64,000 bases of DNA. It comes from Lentzea xinjiangensis (GTDB taxonomy: Bacteria > Actinomycetota > Actinomycetes > Mycobacteriales > Pseudonocardiaceae). Both the position numbers and the translations under genes were made by a program. The first letter of the stretch is position 1, and each line of letters starts with the position of its first letter. The notes beneath the pieces were generated by a model, which worked only from the letters and a program-made list of their open reading frames with translations, was not told where the DNA came from and ran no database searches. Below, piece after piece: positions 52,048-60,948 of the stretch. The stretch lies in assembly GCF_900110955.1 (NCBI RefSeq), contig NZ_FOFR01000015.1, positions 1 through 64,000 of the forward strand. Reading direction: 5' to 3'.

Positions 52048-52645
52048 TTGAACGGGACTCTCGGCGCCGTCGAAAACTGGATCAACAGCGCCTTCGATCC
52101 GGTGTCCCAGGCACTGTCGCTTTCGTCTTCGCCGAGATTTCCGTGTTCGGCCTTGAGTTTCCGTGGATCGTCGCCTGGTTGGTCACCGCCGCGACCATCT
52201 TCAGCGTCTACTTCGAATTCATCCAGTTCGGCGGGTTCGGGATGGCGCTGGGCCTCGTGCGCGGGAAGTACAGCAAGAAGGACGATCCCGGCGAGATCAA
52301 GCACTTCGAAGCCCTTACGTGCTCACCGTCGCGGTCGCTCTGTTCGCCCTGTCCACGCTGATCACCTGGGCGTACTACGGACAGGAGGCGTGGACCTACC
52401 TGTTCGGCAAGTCACGAGGCAGCGAACGCCTCTACCAGTTGATCTTCTGCCTGTTCATCGTCGCCGGGTCGGTGCTGCCCCTGGGCAGCGTGCTCAGCTT
52501 CGCCGACGCCGTGCTGTTCCTCCTCGCCCTGTTCAACATCATCGGCGTGTACCTGCTGGCGCCGGTGGTGAAACAGGAGTTGAGGAGTTCCCGGGACAAG
52601 ATCGATCCCGGCGAGGTCCGGAAGAACGAGAACGCCAACTCCTGA
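52048..52645 (+). pseudogene. AgcS sodium:alanine symporter, decayed
   Basis: Three frames must be joined. NWINSAFDPVSQALS, then (shift near 52120) VFAEISVFGLEFPWIVAWLV through GLVRGKYSKKDDPGEIKHFEALT form the N-terminal 100 residues of an AgcS symporter. At about 52318 the sequence jumps to YVLTVAVALFALSTLITWAYYGQEAWTYLFGK and the C-terminal end ELRSSRDKIDPGEV. The central 250 or so residues, including the transport core, are gone. The gene is dead through one large internal deletion and a frameshift. Confidence 0.85.
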
Positions 52646-52730
52646 TCACGTCGGATGTCCGCGGACCCAGTAGTCCGCGAACATCCCTTCCTGGCCCTGC
52701 ACACCAGGTTGTCTGGTCAGCTCACCGGAT

Positions 52731-54533
52731 TCATCGCCTCTCGGCGCCGTCCGGTGCCGAGGTCGTCGTCGGCGTTCCGGACAGGCTGCGAGCGGTGTTG
52801 ACGAGGCCGACGAGGCTGAACGCCTGTGGTGTGTTGCCGAGGTGCCGCCCGGTGGTCACGTCGTACTCCTCGCTGAGCAGCCCGACGTCGTTGCGCAGAT
52901 CGAGCAGTCGCCGGAACAGCGCTTCGGCTTCGTCCACGCGTCCGATGCCGCACAGCGCATCAGCGAGCCAGAAGCTGCACGCCAGAAATACACCCTCCGA
53001 GCCGGGCAACCCGTCGACCCGGCCTTCGACCTCCGTGCGGTACCGCAGGATGAGCCCGTCCTCGGAAAGCTGCCGTTGAACCGCCTCGACGGTGCCGCGG
53101 ACACGCGGATCGTGCCAGGGCAGGAATCCGACGCGGGGCAGGAGCAGCAAGGCCGCGTCGACCGCTCGTGAGCCGTAGTACTGGGTGAACGTGCCTTGTT
53201 CAACGTCGTAGCCGTGTTCACACACGTCGCGGTGGATGGTGTCCCGTACAGCGCGCCAGCGGTCGACTGGTCCGTCGAGGCCGTGGTGTTCGACGGTGTG
53301 CACGGCGCGGTCCAGGCCGACCCACGCCAATACTTTGGAGTGCACGAAGTGCCTTCGCGGTCCCCGGACCTCCCACAGGCCGTTGTCCGGCTCGGCCCAG
53401 TGCCCTTCGAGGTAGTCGAGCAGCGCCCGTTGGACGTCCCAGGCTGTGTCCATGACCGCGATTCCCGACTGCCGGGCGAGGTGCAGGCCTTCCAGGACCT
53501 CGCCCCAGACGTCGAGCTGGAGTTGATCCGCCGCGGCGTTGCCGATGCGCACGGGTGCCGACCCTGCATAGCCGGACAACCACGGCAATTCCTGTTCCGG
53601 CAACCTACGTGCGCCGTCGACGCTGTACATGATCTGAAGTTTCGCCGGGTCTCCCGCGACCGCCCGGACGAGCCATTCCCGCCACGCACGCGCCTCTTCC
53701 ACGAAGCCGGTGCCGAGCAGCGCCTGCAGGGTGAAGGTTGCGTCGCGCAGCCAGCAGTAGCGGTAGTCCCAGTTGCGCGTGCCGCCCAGTTCCTCCGGAA
53801 GGGACGCGGTGGCCGCGGCGACGATTCCGCCCGTCGGGGCGTAGGTCAGCGCCTTCAGCAAGATCAGTGAGCGGCGCACTTCGCGATCCCACCTGCCCTC
53901 GTACCGGCAGCCGCTGATCCAGGTGCGCCAGTAGCGTTCGGTGTCTCGCAGGGCCTGCTCCGCGTCCACGGCCTGCGGTGTCGGGCAGTGAGAAGGTGCG
54001 TAGGTGAGCACGAACGGAATTCGCTGACCTGCGCGCACGGTGAACGCGGCACCTGAGCCGGTCTCGTCGAGGGAGACCGGGGTGTGCAGCCACACCGCGT
54101 CCGGACCGGCGATCGCGACGAGCTGGCCGTCGTGACGGCGCACCCAGGGCGCGACGTTGCCGTAGTCGAACCGCAGCCGCAGGTCCATGCGCATCGGCAC
54201 GGAGCCGGAGATCCCCTCCACGATGCGCACCACGTCCGCGGCCTCGCCGCGCGGCGGCATGAAGTCGATCACCCGTGCGGTCCCGTCCGGTGTCTCCCAC
54301 TCGGTCTCGAGAATCAGTGTTTCGTCCTGGTAGCGGCGGCGGGTGCACGGCGCGCCGTTCGCCGGCGCCAGCAGCCACCGGCCCGCGTCCGCGTCGTCGA
54401 GCAAGGCGGCGAAACAGGCGGGTGAGTCGAACCGCGGCAGGCACAGCCAGTCGATGCTGCCCCGCCGGTCGACCAGGGCCGCTGTCTGGAGGTCACCCAG
54501 GAGCGCGTAGTCCTCGATCGGCACGGCGGTCAC
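52731..54533 (-). CDS. glycoside hydrolase family 15 protein
   Basis: A 600-residue cytosolic GH15 enzyme of the trehalase/glucoamylase-like type, which inverts configuration while releasing glucose from alpha-glucosides or trehalose. The N-terminal beta-sandwich (about 1-215) begins with the characteristic PIEDYALLGDLQTAALVDRRGSIDWLCLPRFDSPACF. The (alpha/alpha)6 barrel has NWDYRYCWLRDATFTLQAL and, near the end, the general-base region LLSEEYD. No signal peptide is seen. The start overlaps the dehydrogenase stop (ATGA), so glucose released could be oxidised by that enzyme. Confidence 0.93.
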   Translation of the reverse strand: MTAVPIEDYALLGDLQTAALVDRRGSIDWLCLPRFDSPACFAALLDDADAGRWLLAPANGAPCTRRRYQDETLILETEWETPDGTARVIDFMPPRGEAADVVRIVEGISGSVPMRMDLRLRFDYGNVAPWVRRHDGQLVAIAGPDAVWLHTPVSLDETGSGAAFTVRAGQRIPFVLTYAPSHCPTPQAVDAEQALRDTERYWRTWISGCRYEGRWDREVRRSLILLKALTYAPTGGIVAAATASLPEELGGTRNWDYRYCWLRDATFTLQALLGTGFVEEARAWREWLVRAVAGDPAKLQIMYSVDGARRLPEQELPWLSGYAGSAPVRIGNAAADQLQLDVWGEVLEGLHLARQSGIAVMDTAWDVQRALLDYLEGHWAEPDNGLWEVRGPRRHFVHSKVLAWVGLDRAVHTVEHHGLDGPVDRWRAVRDTIHRDVCEHGYDVEQGTFTQYYGSRAVDAALLLLPRVGFLPWHDPRVRGTVEAVQRQLSEDGLILRYRTEVEGRVDGLPGSEGVFLACSFWLADALCGIGRVDEAEALFRRLLDLRNDVGLLSEEYDVTTGRHLGNTPQAFSLVGLVNTARSLSGTPTTTSAPDGAERR

Positions 54534-55591
54534 GAGCCGGCTCCGTTCAGCTCGATGACGACCTTGACGTCCTCAGGGCCGGACTCGAACGCATCGGCGT
54601 AGCGGGTCAGCGGCACTCTGCGGGTGATCAGGGAGTCGAGCCAGGTCTCGTCGGCGGACGCCAGTGCGTCGGCGGCCTGCCGGTAGTGCCTGAGATTGGC
54701 GTTGACCGACCCGATCACGGCGTCGTTCTCGAGAACGAGCTCGCGGTTGATCGCCGCCGCGTCGAGCCGTATCGGGCGTCCGACGGACGAAACCCCGGTC
54801 AGGCACACGATCCCGTAGGCGGCGGTGTTGGCGAGCACGTCGAAGACGACCGTGCCGGCGCCGGTCGCCTCGACCACCACGTCCGGATGGACATGGGCTG
54901 CCACTGTCGCGGCGTCCTCGTGGTGGTAGGTCGCTCCCAGCTTGCGCACCAGATCGAGCTTCGGGCCCTCGGTCACGCGATCGAGCACGTGCACGTCGAG
55001 GCCCTGCTGGATGCCGAGCAGAGCGGCGAGCAGCCCGATCGGACCCGCTCCGGTGATCAGCGCACGTCGTGGTTCGAACCAGGCGCGCTCGCCGACACGA
55101 CGGATCTGCTCCCAGGCCTTGGCCACGACGGAGGTGGGCTCCATCAGAACGCCGACCCGTTCCAGCGCAGGATCGATCTTCACGGCGTAGCCGGCTTCCA
55201 CGCACCACAGTTCGCTCGCATACCCGTCGAGCTCCTTGATGCCGCGTTCGGTGTACTTGCCGTTGCGGCACATGTCGAACTCGTCGTGGGCACATGCACC
55301 ACAGGGGACCGGGTCGGGACGGCGGACGACACCCACCACCAGATCCCCCGCGGAGAATCCGGCGCCGGGCCCGGCCGTGCGGACCCTGCCCAGCGACTCG
55401 TGCCCGATGACGAGGCGCTCGCGCTGCGGTGGTGACCAGCCGTACTCTCCGCGGACGATCTCCTTGTCCGTCCCGCACACGCCCAGGGCAAGTCCTTGCA
55501 CCAGCAGCTCGTCACCGGTTGGTTCCGGATCTGGCACGTCGGTCAGTTCCAGGGTGTTCTGCTGGTTCGGTATGACCGTGATAGCGCGCAT
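54530..55591 (-). CDS. glucose 1-dehydrogenase-like zinc dehydrogenase
   Basis: A 353-residue medium-chain dehydrogenase of the archaeal/actinobacterial glucose dehydrogenase subgroup. It has the catalytic zinc Cys in GVCGTDKEIVRGEYGW, GHESLGRV, a structural zinc lobe CGACAHDEFDMCRNG, the EPTSVVAKAW substrate region with the Glu zinc ligand, and the Rossmann motif GAGPIGLLAALLG. It would oxidise glucose to gluconolactone with NAD(P). It is coupled to the GH15 gene by ATGA and preceded, with a 21-nt gap, by the POT transporter gene. Confidence 0.9.
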   Translation of the reverse strand: MRAITVIPNQQNTLELTDVPDPEPTGDELLVQGLALGVCGTDKEIVRGEYGWSPPQRERLVIGHESLGRVRTAGPGAGFSAGDLVVGVVRRPDPVPCGACAHDEFDMCRNGKYTERGIKELDGYASELWCVEAGYAVKIDPALERVGVLMEPTSVVAKAWEQIRRVGERAWFEPRRALITGAGPIGLLAALLGIQQGLDVHVLDRVTEGPKLDLVRKLGATYHHEDAATVAAHVHPDVVVEATGAGTVVFDVLANTAAYGIVCLTGVSSVGRPIRLDAAAINRELVLENDAVIGSVNANLRHYRQAADALASADETWLDSLITRRVPLTRYADAFESGPEDVKVVIELNGAGS

Positions 55592-55612
55592 CAGCGGGGT
55601 TTGCCTTTCAGA

Positions 55613-57067
55613 TCAGTGCACACCGGACATCAGTCGCCGGATGAACGGGCTGGCCACCGTGATCAGCACACCGAACGCCACCGCCGTGCCACCGATGATC
55701 GCGAAGTAGGTGGCCTCGTTGTCGACGCTGTAGAACGATGCGAGCGATCCCGCGGTGGCTGTGCCGAGCGCGATGGACAAGAAGTTCAGCGCCACCATCT
55801 GCGTGTGGAAGGCTTTGGGCGCCAGTTTCGTGGACAGCGACAACCCGACCGGCGACAACAACAGCTCCGCGATGCTGAACACCAGCAGGATGCCCACCAG
55901 CGCCAGCAACGGCGTCGTGTTGCCTCGTCCGCCCGCCATCGGCAGGAACATCAGGAACGCCAGGCCCATCAGCGTGGTGCCGAGAGCGAACTTGATCGGC
56001 GTGGACGGCTGCCGCGTACCCAGCTTGGTCCAGAGTGCGGCGAACACGCCCGCCAGCAGGATGATGAAGACGGGATTGATCGAGTTGGCCCACGCCACCG
56101 GCATCTGCCATCCGAACAGCGACCGGTCGAGCCGTTGGTCGACGTAGATCGCCACAACGGTGAACTGCTGCTGGAACAACGAGAAGAACACGAAGCTCGC
56201 CAAGAACATGGGCACGAAACTCCAGACCCTCCTGCGTTCCGTCGCGGTGATCCTCTCGCTGGAGAGGATCACCGCGAAGTAGGCGACAGCGGCGATCACG
56301 ATGACGATGATCGTGACATTCGCCAGGTTGGCCAAGGTGATGACCTCGGTGAGCACCAGCACGACGACGGCGGTGATCGCCGCGACGGCCACGACGGCGG
56401 CCAACAGCCGTTTCGACGCGGGCAACGGGTTGGGTGCCGCACTCTCCTCGGGTGCGAAGTTCTTCCGCCCCACCGTGTACTGGATCAGCCCTGCGGCCAT
56501 GCCGATCGCCGCCAGCCCGAACCCGTAGTGGAATCCGAGCTCCTTCTGCGCCAGGCCCGTCAGCAGAGGCCCGGCCAGCGCACCGAGGTTCACACCGAGG
56601 TAGAACAACGAGAAGCCGGCATCCCGGCGGGGATCGTCCCTGTCGTACAGCGAACCCACCAGCGAGGTGGCGTTCGCCTTGAGCCCGCCACTGCCGAGCG
56701 CGACCGCACACAACCCGACACCGACACCCGCGAAGCCCGGCAGCAGCGCGAGAGCTACATGACCGAACATGATCAGAACCGCGCTGTAGAACAGCACGCG
56801 TTCCGATCCGAGCAGTCGGTCGGCGGCCCAGGCACCGGCGATGGTCGACAGGTAGACCAGCCCGCCGTAGGCGCCGACGATGCTCGTCGCGGTGGCCTCC
56901 GACAGCCCGAGACCGCCCTCGGAGGCGGCGTAGTACAGGTAGATCGTGAGAATGCCTTGCATCCCGTAGAACGAGAACCGCTCCCACATCTCCACGCCGA
57001 AGAGGTTCGCCAACCCTCGCGGGTGACCGAAGAACGTCCTGCCCCTCGTGTCTCGGGAAACGCTCAT
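55613..57067 (-). CDS. POT/PTR2-family proton:peptide symporter
   Basis: A 484-residue major-facilitator peptide transporter with about 14 helices. Both family signatures are present: EMWERFSFYGMQGIL (ExxERFxxYG, proton coupling) in helix one and FSLFYLGVNLGALAGP (PTR2 signature) in helix five. It imports di- and tripeptides with protons. The ATG overlaps the copper-chaperone-like stop (ATGA), making one operon: PCuAC-POT-dehydrogenase-GH15. Confidence 0.93.
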   Translation of the reverse strand: MSVSRDTRGRTFFGHPRGLANLFGVEMWERFSFYGMQGILTIYLYYAASEGGLGLSEATATSIVGAYGGLVYLSTIAGAWAADRLLGSERVLFYSAVLIMFGHVALALLPGFAGVGVGLCAVALGSGGLKANATSLVGSLYDRDDPRRDAGFSLFYLGVNLGALAGPLLTGLAQKELGFHYGFGLAAIGMAAGLIQYTVGRKNFAPEESAAPNPLPASKRLLAAVVAVAAITAVVVLVLTEVITLANLANVTIIVIVIAAVAYFAVILSSERITATERRRVWSFVPMFLASFVFFSLFQQQFTVVAIYVDQRLDRSLFGWQMPVAWANSINPVFIILLAGVFAALWTKLGTRQPSTPIKFALGTTLMGLAFLMFLPMAGGRGNTTPLLALVGILLVFSIAELLLSPVGLSLSTKLAPKAFHTQMVALNFLSIALGTATAGSLASFYSVDNEATYFAIIGGTAVAFGVLITVASPFIRRLMSGVH

Positions 57068-57648
57068 CGCCGCGTCTCCGTCGAGGGGGCCGCCGGTCGG
57101 CTGACCGGCGGTGCACTGTCCGAAGCCGGGCATTGTCGTGGGTGCCTTGAGCCGACTGCTTCGGAGGCGACCTCCACCGGGACGTCGAGTGTGGTGCTGC
57201 CGGCTCGTTCGAACTCGAAGGTGACCGCGACATCAGTGCCCGCGCGCACCTCGCGGGTCAGGTCGATCATCTCCAGGTGGTAGGCCAGCAGTGCTCCGCT
57301 CAGCCGGGCAACCCCGCCGTCGGCCAGCAGTGGAAGACGCTCCACCGGCTCTGTGCTGCCGTCGCACTGGGTGTCCCAGTGCATCACGATGTCCTTGGCC
57401 GCATCGCTTCGGACGTCGATGAGCGCATCCGCTTTCCCGGCACGGTTGAACACCGCGAACTGCACGATCGGGTTGTCGCCCTGCTCGTAACCGTCCCCAC
57501 CTGCTGGCGTGACGTGGATGTCGCGCAGCAGCACATCACCCACTTCGCCGTTGGCGCCGATCGTTCCGCTCTGCAGCACGCGCTGAGGTTCGCCGCACGA
57601 GGCGAGCACGAACATCAGCGTGACAACCGTGCCGATCAACAGCTTCAT
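57064..57648 (-). CDS. PCu(A)C-like copper chaperone lipoprotein
   Basis: A 194-residue lipoprotein with lipobox LASC (Cys18) and a cupredoxin-like domain (about 35-155) of the PCuAC/DUF461 family, including VQFAVFNRAGKADALIDVRSD and YHLEMIDLTREVRAG. The classic copper motif H(M)x10Mx21HxM is incomplete: the final His-x-x-Met is recognisable but the first ligands are not clearly conserved. Metal binding is therefore uncertain. A Pro/Ser/Arg-rich tail follows. It leads the operon that continues into the POT transporter. Confidence 0.75.
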   Translation of the reverse strand: MKLLIGTVVTLMFVLASCGEPQRVLQSGTIGANGEVGDVLLRDIHVTPAGGDGYEQGDNPIVQFAVFNRAGKADALIDVRSDAAKDIVMHWDTQCDGSTEPVERLPLLADGGVARLSGALLAYHLEMIDLTREVRAGTDVAVTFEFERAGSTTLDVPVEVASEAVGSRHPRQCPASDSAPPVSRPAAPSTETRR

Positions 57649-57664
57649 GCGATTGGCCTCCGTC

Positions 57665-57949
57665 TCAGCGCGTGCGGGCGGCGGTGGTGGCTTCGAGTTC
57701 GTGCCGTTGCCCTGTACGAACGACGGTCATCGTCACCTGCTGGCCTGGTTCAGTTGGGCGCAAGGCTCCGAGCAGGTCTTCGACCGTGCTCACCTGCGTC
57801 TCGTGGAACTGCACGAGCGGTGCCGACTTCGGACGGTCGTCCACACCGGTGCCGGGCGTGCAACCCGCCACCAGTGCGACGACGAGCGCAACAGCCGCGA
57901 TCACCGCTATCACAGCCACTGCCGTCCGACGGGCCTGCTCGTTGTTCAT
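57665..57949 (-). CDS. membrane-anchored half-PDZ protein
   Basis: A 94-residue protein. One hydrophobic helix (AVAVIAVIAAVALVVALVAGC) anchors it. The exterior part QFHETQVSTVEDLLGALRPTEPGQQVTMTVVRTGQRHELEAT matches only the C-terminal half of an HtrA-type PDZ domain, so it is either a remnant of a larger protease gene or a split module. GGAGG lies 6 nt before the ATG. It sits 16 nt upstream of the PCuAC gene and may share its operon. Confidence 0.65.
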   Translation of the reverse strand: MNNEQARRTAVAVIAVIAAVALVVALVAGCTPGTGVDDRPKSAPLVQFHETQVSTVEDLLGALRPTEPGQQVTMTVVRTGQRHELEATTAARTR

Positions 57950-58034
57950 CGTGCACCTCCGCCCGTTGGAGCGATCACGACCTTGTGTACGACTACCCGC
58001 CACCACGCCAGAGCACTTCGGAACGGCACAACGA

Positions 58035-58304
58035 TCAGATAACCCGTCCCTGCCACTCGCCGCCTGAGCCGTCCACATCGGACGGTCGGTCACGGCTCCT
58101 CCGCTGACGCTTGCGGCGGTACCAGGCGACGAGCAGCGCGAGCACAAGCCCGGCGATCGTCAAGGCGACCAATGCGATGTACGCGTCGTTCGGGCCTCGG
58201 TTGATCGCCACGAAGAGCAGTCCCACCAGGAAGGCGAGCACCACCAACGCCGCGATGACCTTCGCCTTGACCAGGCTTCGGCCTGGGGGCAACTCGTCCG
58301 GCAT
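58035..58304 (-). CDS. small two-helix membrane protein
   Basis: An 89-residue protein with two hydrophobic helices (VIAALVVLAFLVGLLFVAI and AYIALVALTIAGLVLALLVAWY) and a strongly basic tail (RRKRQRRSRDRPSD), resembling LapA-like or DUF1049-type envelope proteins (not certain). No strong ribosome-binding site. It is transcribed with the PDZ-like gene downstream. Function unknown. Confidence 0.65.
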   Translation of the reverse strand: MPDELPPGRSLVKAKVIAALVVLAFLVGLLFVAINRGPNDAYIALVALTIAGLVLALLVAWYRRKRQRRSRDRPSDVDGSGGEWQGRVI

Positions 58305-58678
58305 CCTCGTTCGCCCTTCAGTTGAGAAACTCGACCGTCTCACGGCCGTTCGCCCTGCTGGATCTGGCGGTACCCGCGGTAGCGCCCAGCCCGGGGATCG
58401 ACACACCGAAGTCGAAGGCCATTGCACCGGATAAGGCGTCCACCACTCCGTCACACAGACCTCGGTGAACTGGCAGGTACGTCGTTCAGCAGCAACGCCA
58501 TTCCCGGGCAAGCCACGCTCGCGACGTTCGTGAACATGGCCAGACCACGCTGAACGAGTACCGCGACGGTCGGCTGTGACACCCCTGGAGGACGAGGGTT
58601 CACTCGATTGTGACCTGGGTGCCGAATCGAGCTCACCGAGTTCGGATTCCGTGCTGCGAGCCAAGGCTCAGGTGGCCC

Positions 58679-58710
58679 CTGCCGCAACCGGTGGCCGCCG
58701 GTTGCGGCAG
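58679..58710. terminator. perfect hairpin in a 556-bp gene-free gap
   Basis: CTGCCGCAACCGG (58679-58691) and CCGGTTGCGGCAG (58698-58710) form a 13-bp stem with a 6-nt loop. It lies 150 bp beyond the stop of the DUF4232 gene and probably ends that transcript. The rest of 58305-58860 shows no supportable gene. Confidence 0.65.
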
Positions 58711-58860
58711 CGACGAAGACAAAAGCTCAGGTCACGAGCAAGAGCAACATGGATCATGATGAAGCTCGTTCGCCGACTGATGCCGACCGGCCGCTGCCTC
58801 GCAGGCCTTGGCACCGGTGAACTGGAATCGCCGGTCGCCCCGGCTCACATGAAGCCGACC

Positions 58861-59454
58861 TCAGATCCGCGTGTTGTCGGCTCCCGGCCGGACCGGACCG
58901 ACCTCGAGGAACGGACCATCGAGTGGCGGTGCGCACGCTGTGGCGGTGTGGCCGACGAACTCGGGTTCTGTGCCGTTCGGCGGGTAGACGCGCAAGCCGC
59001 CAGCCTGCACCTCTTCACAATCCGGTGTCTTCTGTGGCGCACTGGACAGGAACAGGGCCGCGGATGCCGTCGCGCCAGGCTCCAGGGTCACCACCGGCCC
59101 GTCGACGTGGCGCTGCGCCGGCAACCCGATCTGCTCGCCGCCCTGACCGGTTACGTAAGAGACACCGGGTGCACCGTGCAAAGTGCACGGCTGGCCGGTG
59201 GTGTTGGTGAAACGCAGCGGTACGTGGATGCCTTGCATGTCGTTGTTGCCAGGACCAAGGTGCACACGCAGCTCAGTGGTCAGGCACCGATTCGCGTTCT
59301 CGCCATCACGCAGGGCGTCGGCCTCCACCTCGCCGGAAGTGGTGGGTGTGCCGACCGGATCGCCTGCTGTGGCGCCGTCGCACGCGCTCGACACCGCGAC
59401 TGCCAGGGACAACACGGCGGCCGACAATCCCTTTCGAGTAGATTTGCGAAACAT
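58861..59454 (-). CDS. DUF4232 lipoprotein
   Basis: A 197-residue exported protein with a long signal and lipobox-like VSSAC. The mature domain is DUF4232: RCLTTELRVHLGPGNNDMQGIHVPLRFTNTTGQPCTLHGAPGVSYV, a Cys-paired beta-sandwich widespread in actinomycete envelopes and of unknown function. GGGAG lies 8 nt before the ATG chosen; an ATG 15 nt upstream is also in frame. The gene stands alone. Confidence 0.88.
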   Translation of the reverse strand: MFRKSTRKGLSAAVLSLAVAVSSACDGATAGDPVGTPTTSGEVEADALRDGENANRCLTTELRVHLGPGNNDMQGIHVPLRFTNTTGQPCTLHGAPGVSYVTGQGGEQIGLPAQRHVDGPVVTLEPGATASAALFLSSAPQKTPDCEEVQAGGLRVYPPNGTEPEFVGHTATACAPPLDGPFLEVGPVRPGADNTRI

Positions 59455-59469
59455 TGGGGTCGCTCCCAT

Positions 59470-60078
59470 CTTCGCTATCGGGTTCCCCTTCGGGCGTACC
59501 CGTTCGCCCGGTCAGCTCACGGCCCGTCAGCTCCTCGCAAGGTCGGACCACCCGATCGAGTTCGATACGGGTCAACCTCCGTCCGTGCGTTCCGTCCAGC
59601 AGGCAGGCGGCATCGTGGGCAGAAGTCTCTGGTAGGTCGGCGTGCACCCTCCGTCATCGCGTCGAGCCAAGCGAAAGCGGGCAACGTCCCGCGGTAGAAA
59701 CCGCCAGTCGGACACAGCCCCAGGCCACTGGCTCTACCCGGTCGGGACGAAGCGCCGGACTGTTGTTGCCGGCGCCGTGTTGGCCCGTCCGCAGGTGCTG
59801 GCGCGCGCCTTGCCTGCTGTCCGATATTGGTGCGCTCGGCAAATCCGCGCCGACGAGCCACTCATGTTGCCGGGCATCACCCGTTCAGGTCGCGGCCCAT
59901 CTGCGGACTTCACAGAAGTGGGTCACCGTTCCTTGCCGCAGTGCCTTCGTCGATTCGATCCACAGGGTTCCTGCAGGAGCACGGACCGAATCTTGCGATC
60001 TCCTGGCGAAGGTGGCGGCACGCCCCGCATCGTTCGCTTCGCTGCGCTTCGCCCGAGCGCGGCGGGGTAGACCTGAAC
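59470..60078. other. 609-bp stretch without a supportable gene
   Basis: Frames on both strands are open but none shows a family motif. One minus-strand frame ending within the DUF4232 gene opens HADLPETSAHDAACLLDG, looks locally coding, and may be a decayed gene. TAGACCT just before 60079 could be the -10 box of the DUF421 gene. Confidence 0.35.
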
Positions 60079-60597
60079 ATGTTCTTCGATTCATGGACCG
60101 GGCTGCTGCGCGTGGTGGTCGTGGGCGCGTGCGCCTACGCGGCGCTGGTGCTTCTGCTGCGACTCGCGGGCAAGCGAACCTTGGCCAAGATGAACGCTTT
60201 CGACTTGGTGGTGACGGTGGCTCTGGGCTCCACCCTGGCCACCGTCCTGCTCACTTCCAGCGTAGCGCTGGCGGAAGGTGTCCTGGCTTTGGCGCTGCTG
60301 ATCTGCGCGCAGTTCGCCGTTGCCTGGACCTCGGTGCGCGTGCCACTGGTCCGCCGGGCGGTGAAGGCAACTCCGACCCTGCTGGTGTGGCGGGGCCGTC
60401 TACGCGCCGAGGTGCTGCGCGACCAACGCGTCAGCCACGCCGAGGTGCTCCAAGCCGTGCGGGCGCAAGGACAGGGCGGGCTCGACCAGGTGGTGGCTGT
60501 CGTCCTGGAGACCGATGGCAGCTTCAGCGTCATTCCCGTCAGCTCGGCGGGAAACCTCGATGCCCTCGAGAACGTGCCCGACGTGCCGCAGTCATGA
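60079..60597 (+). CDS. DUF421 membrane protein (YetF-like)
   Basis: A 172-residue protein of the DUF421/YetF family. Three helices fill residues 8-95 (LRVVVVGACAYAALVLLLRLAGKRTLAKMNAFDLVVTVALGS carries the conserved GKR and FD motifs), followed by the cytosolic domain with PTLLVWRGRLRAEVLRDQRVSHAEVLQAVRAQG and VVLETDGSFSVIP. Family members affect envelope or spore resistance; the mechanism is unknown. The start follows a -10-like TAGACC at leaderless spacing. Confidence 0.9.
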   Translation: MFFDSWTGLLRVVVVGACAYAALVLLLRLAGKRTLAKMNAFDLVVTVALGSTLATVLLTSSVALAEGVLALALLICAQFAVAWTSVRVPLVRRAVKATPTLLVWRGRLRAEVLRDQRVSHAEVLQAVRAQGQGGLDQVVAVVLETDGSFSVIPVSSAGNLDALENVPDVPQS

Positions 60598-60720
60598 TCT
60601 GTCGCACCTGGACTGTCCCGACGACATGTCCGCACCGTTGTGTGGAACTCGTTCCGCGACCGGAGGGTTCGAGGCAGTGACCGTCATCGGCGGAAGTGAA
60701 GCTGCTGAAGTCCGGTCGGA

Positions 60721-60945
60721 TCAGGACCAGGGCGTGATGGCCTGGAGCACCGCCTCGGTCAACGCCTCCGTGCGCAACCGCGTCACCTCCTGGTAGTCGG
60801 GATCGGCCACCATGCGACTGAACGCGGCCCGGTCCGGATAGCGCACGACGATCACCGCGTCCCAGCTCTGCCCTTCCTCGGCCAGCGGACGTACTCCGGC
60901 GAACGCCGCGTCGGCAGGTGAGGCGAGACTCCACGGTAGAGCGAG
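60721..60945 (-). pseudogene. DUF1330 protein lacking its N-terminus
   Basis: The minus strand, in the same frame as and directly after the USP stop, encodes GVRPLAEEGQSWDAVIVVRY, PDRAAFSRMVADPDYQEVTR and LRTEALTEAVLQAITPWS then stops. This is the C-terminal half of a DUF1330 ferredoxin-like protein. No start codon lies between the USP stop and this homology, and the usual N-terminal 40 or so residues are missing. It may be read only as a USP fusion if the stop is suppressed. Confidence 0.75.
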
Positions 60946-60948
60946 GTC

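Noticed and set aside
59642..60070. A basic plus-strand protein upstream of the DUF421 gene
   Set aside because: It is Arg/Ser-rich shadow-like sequence with no domain or ribosome-binding site.
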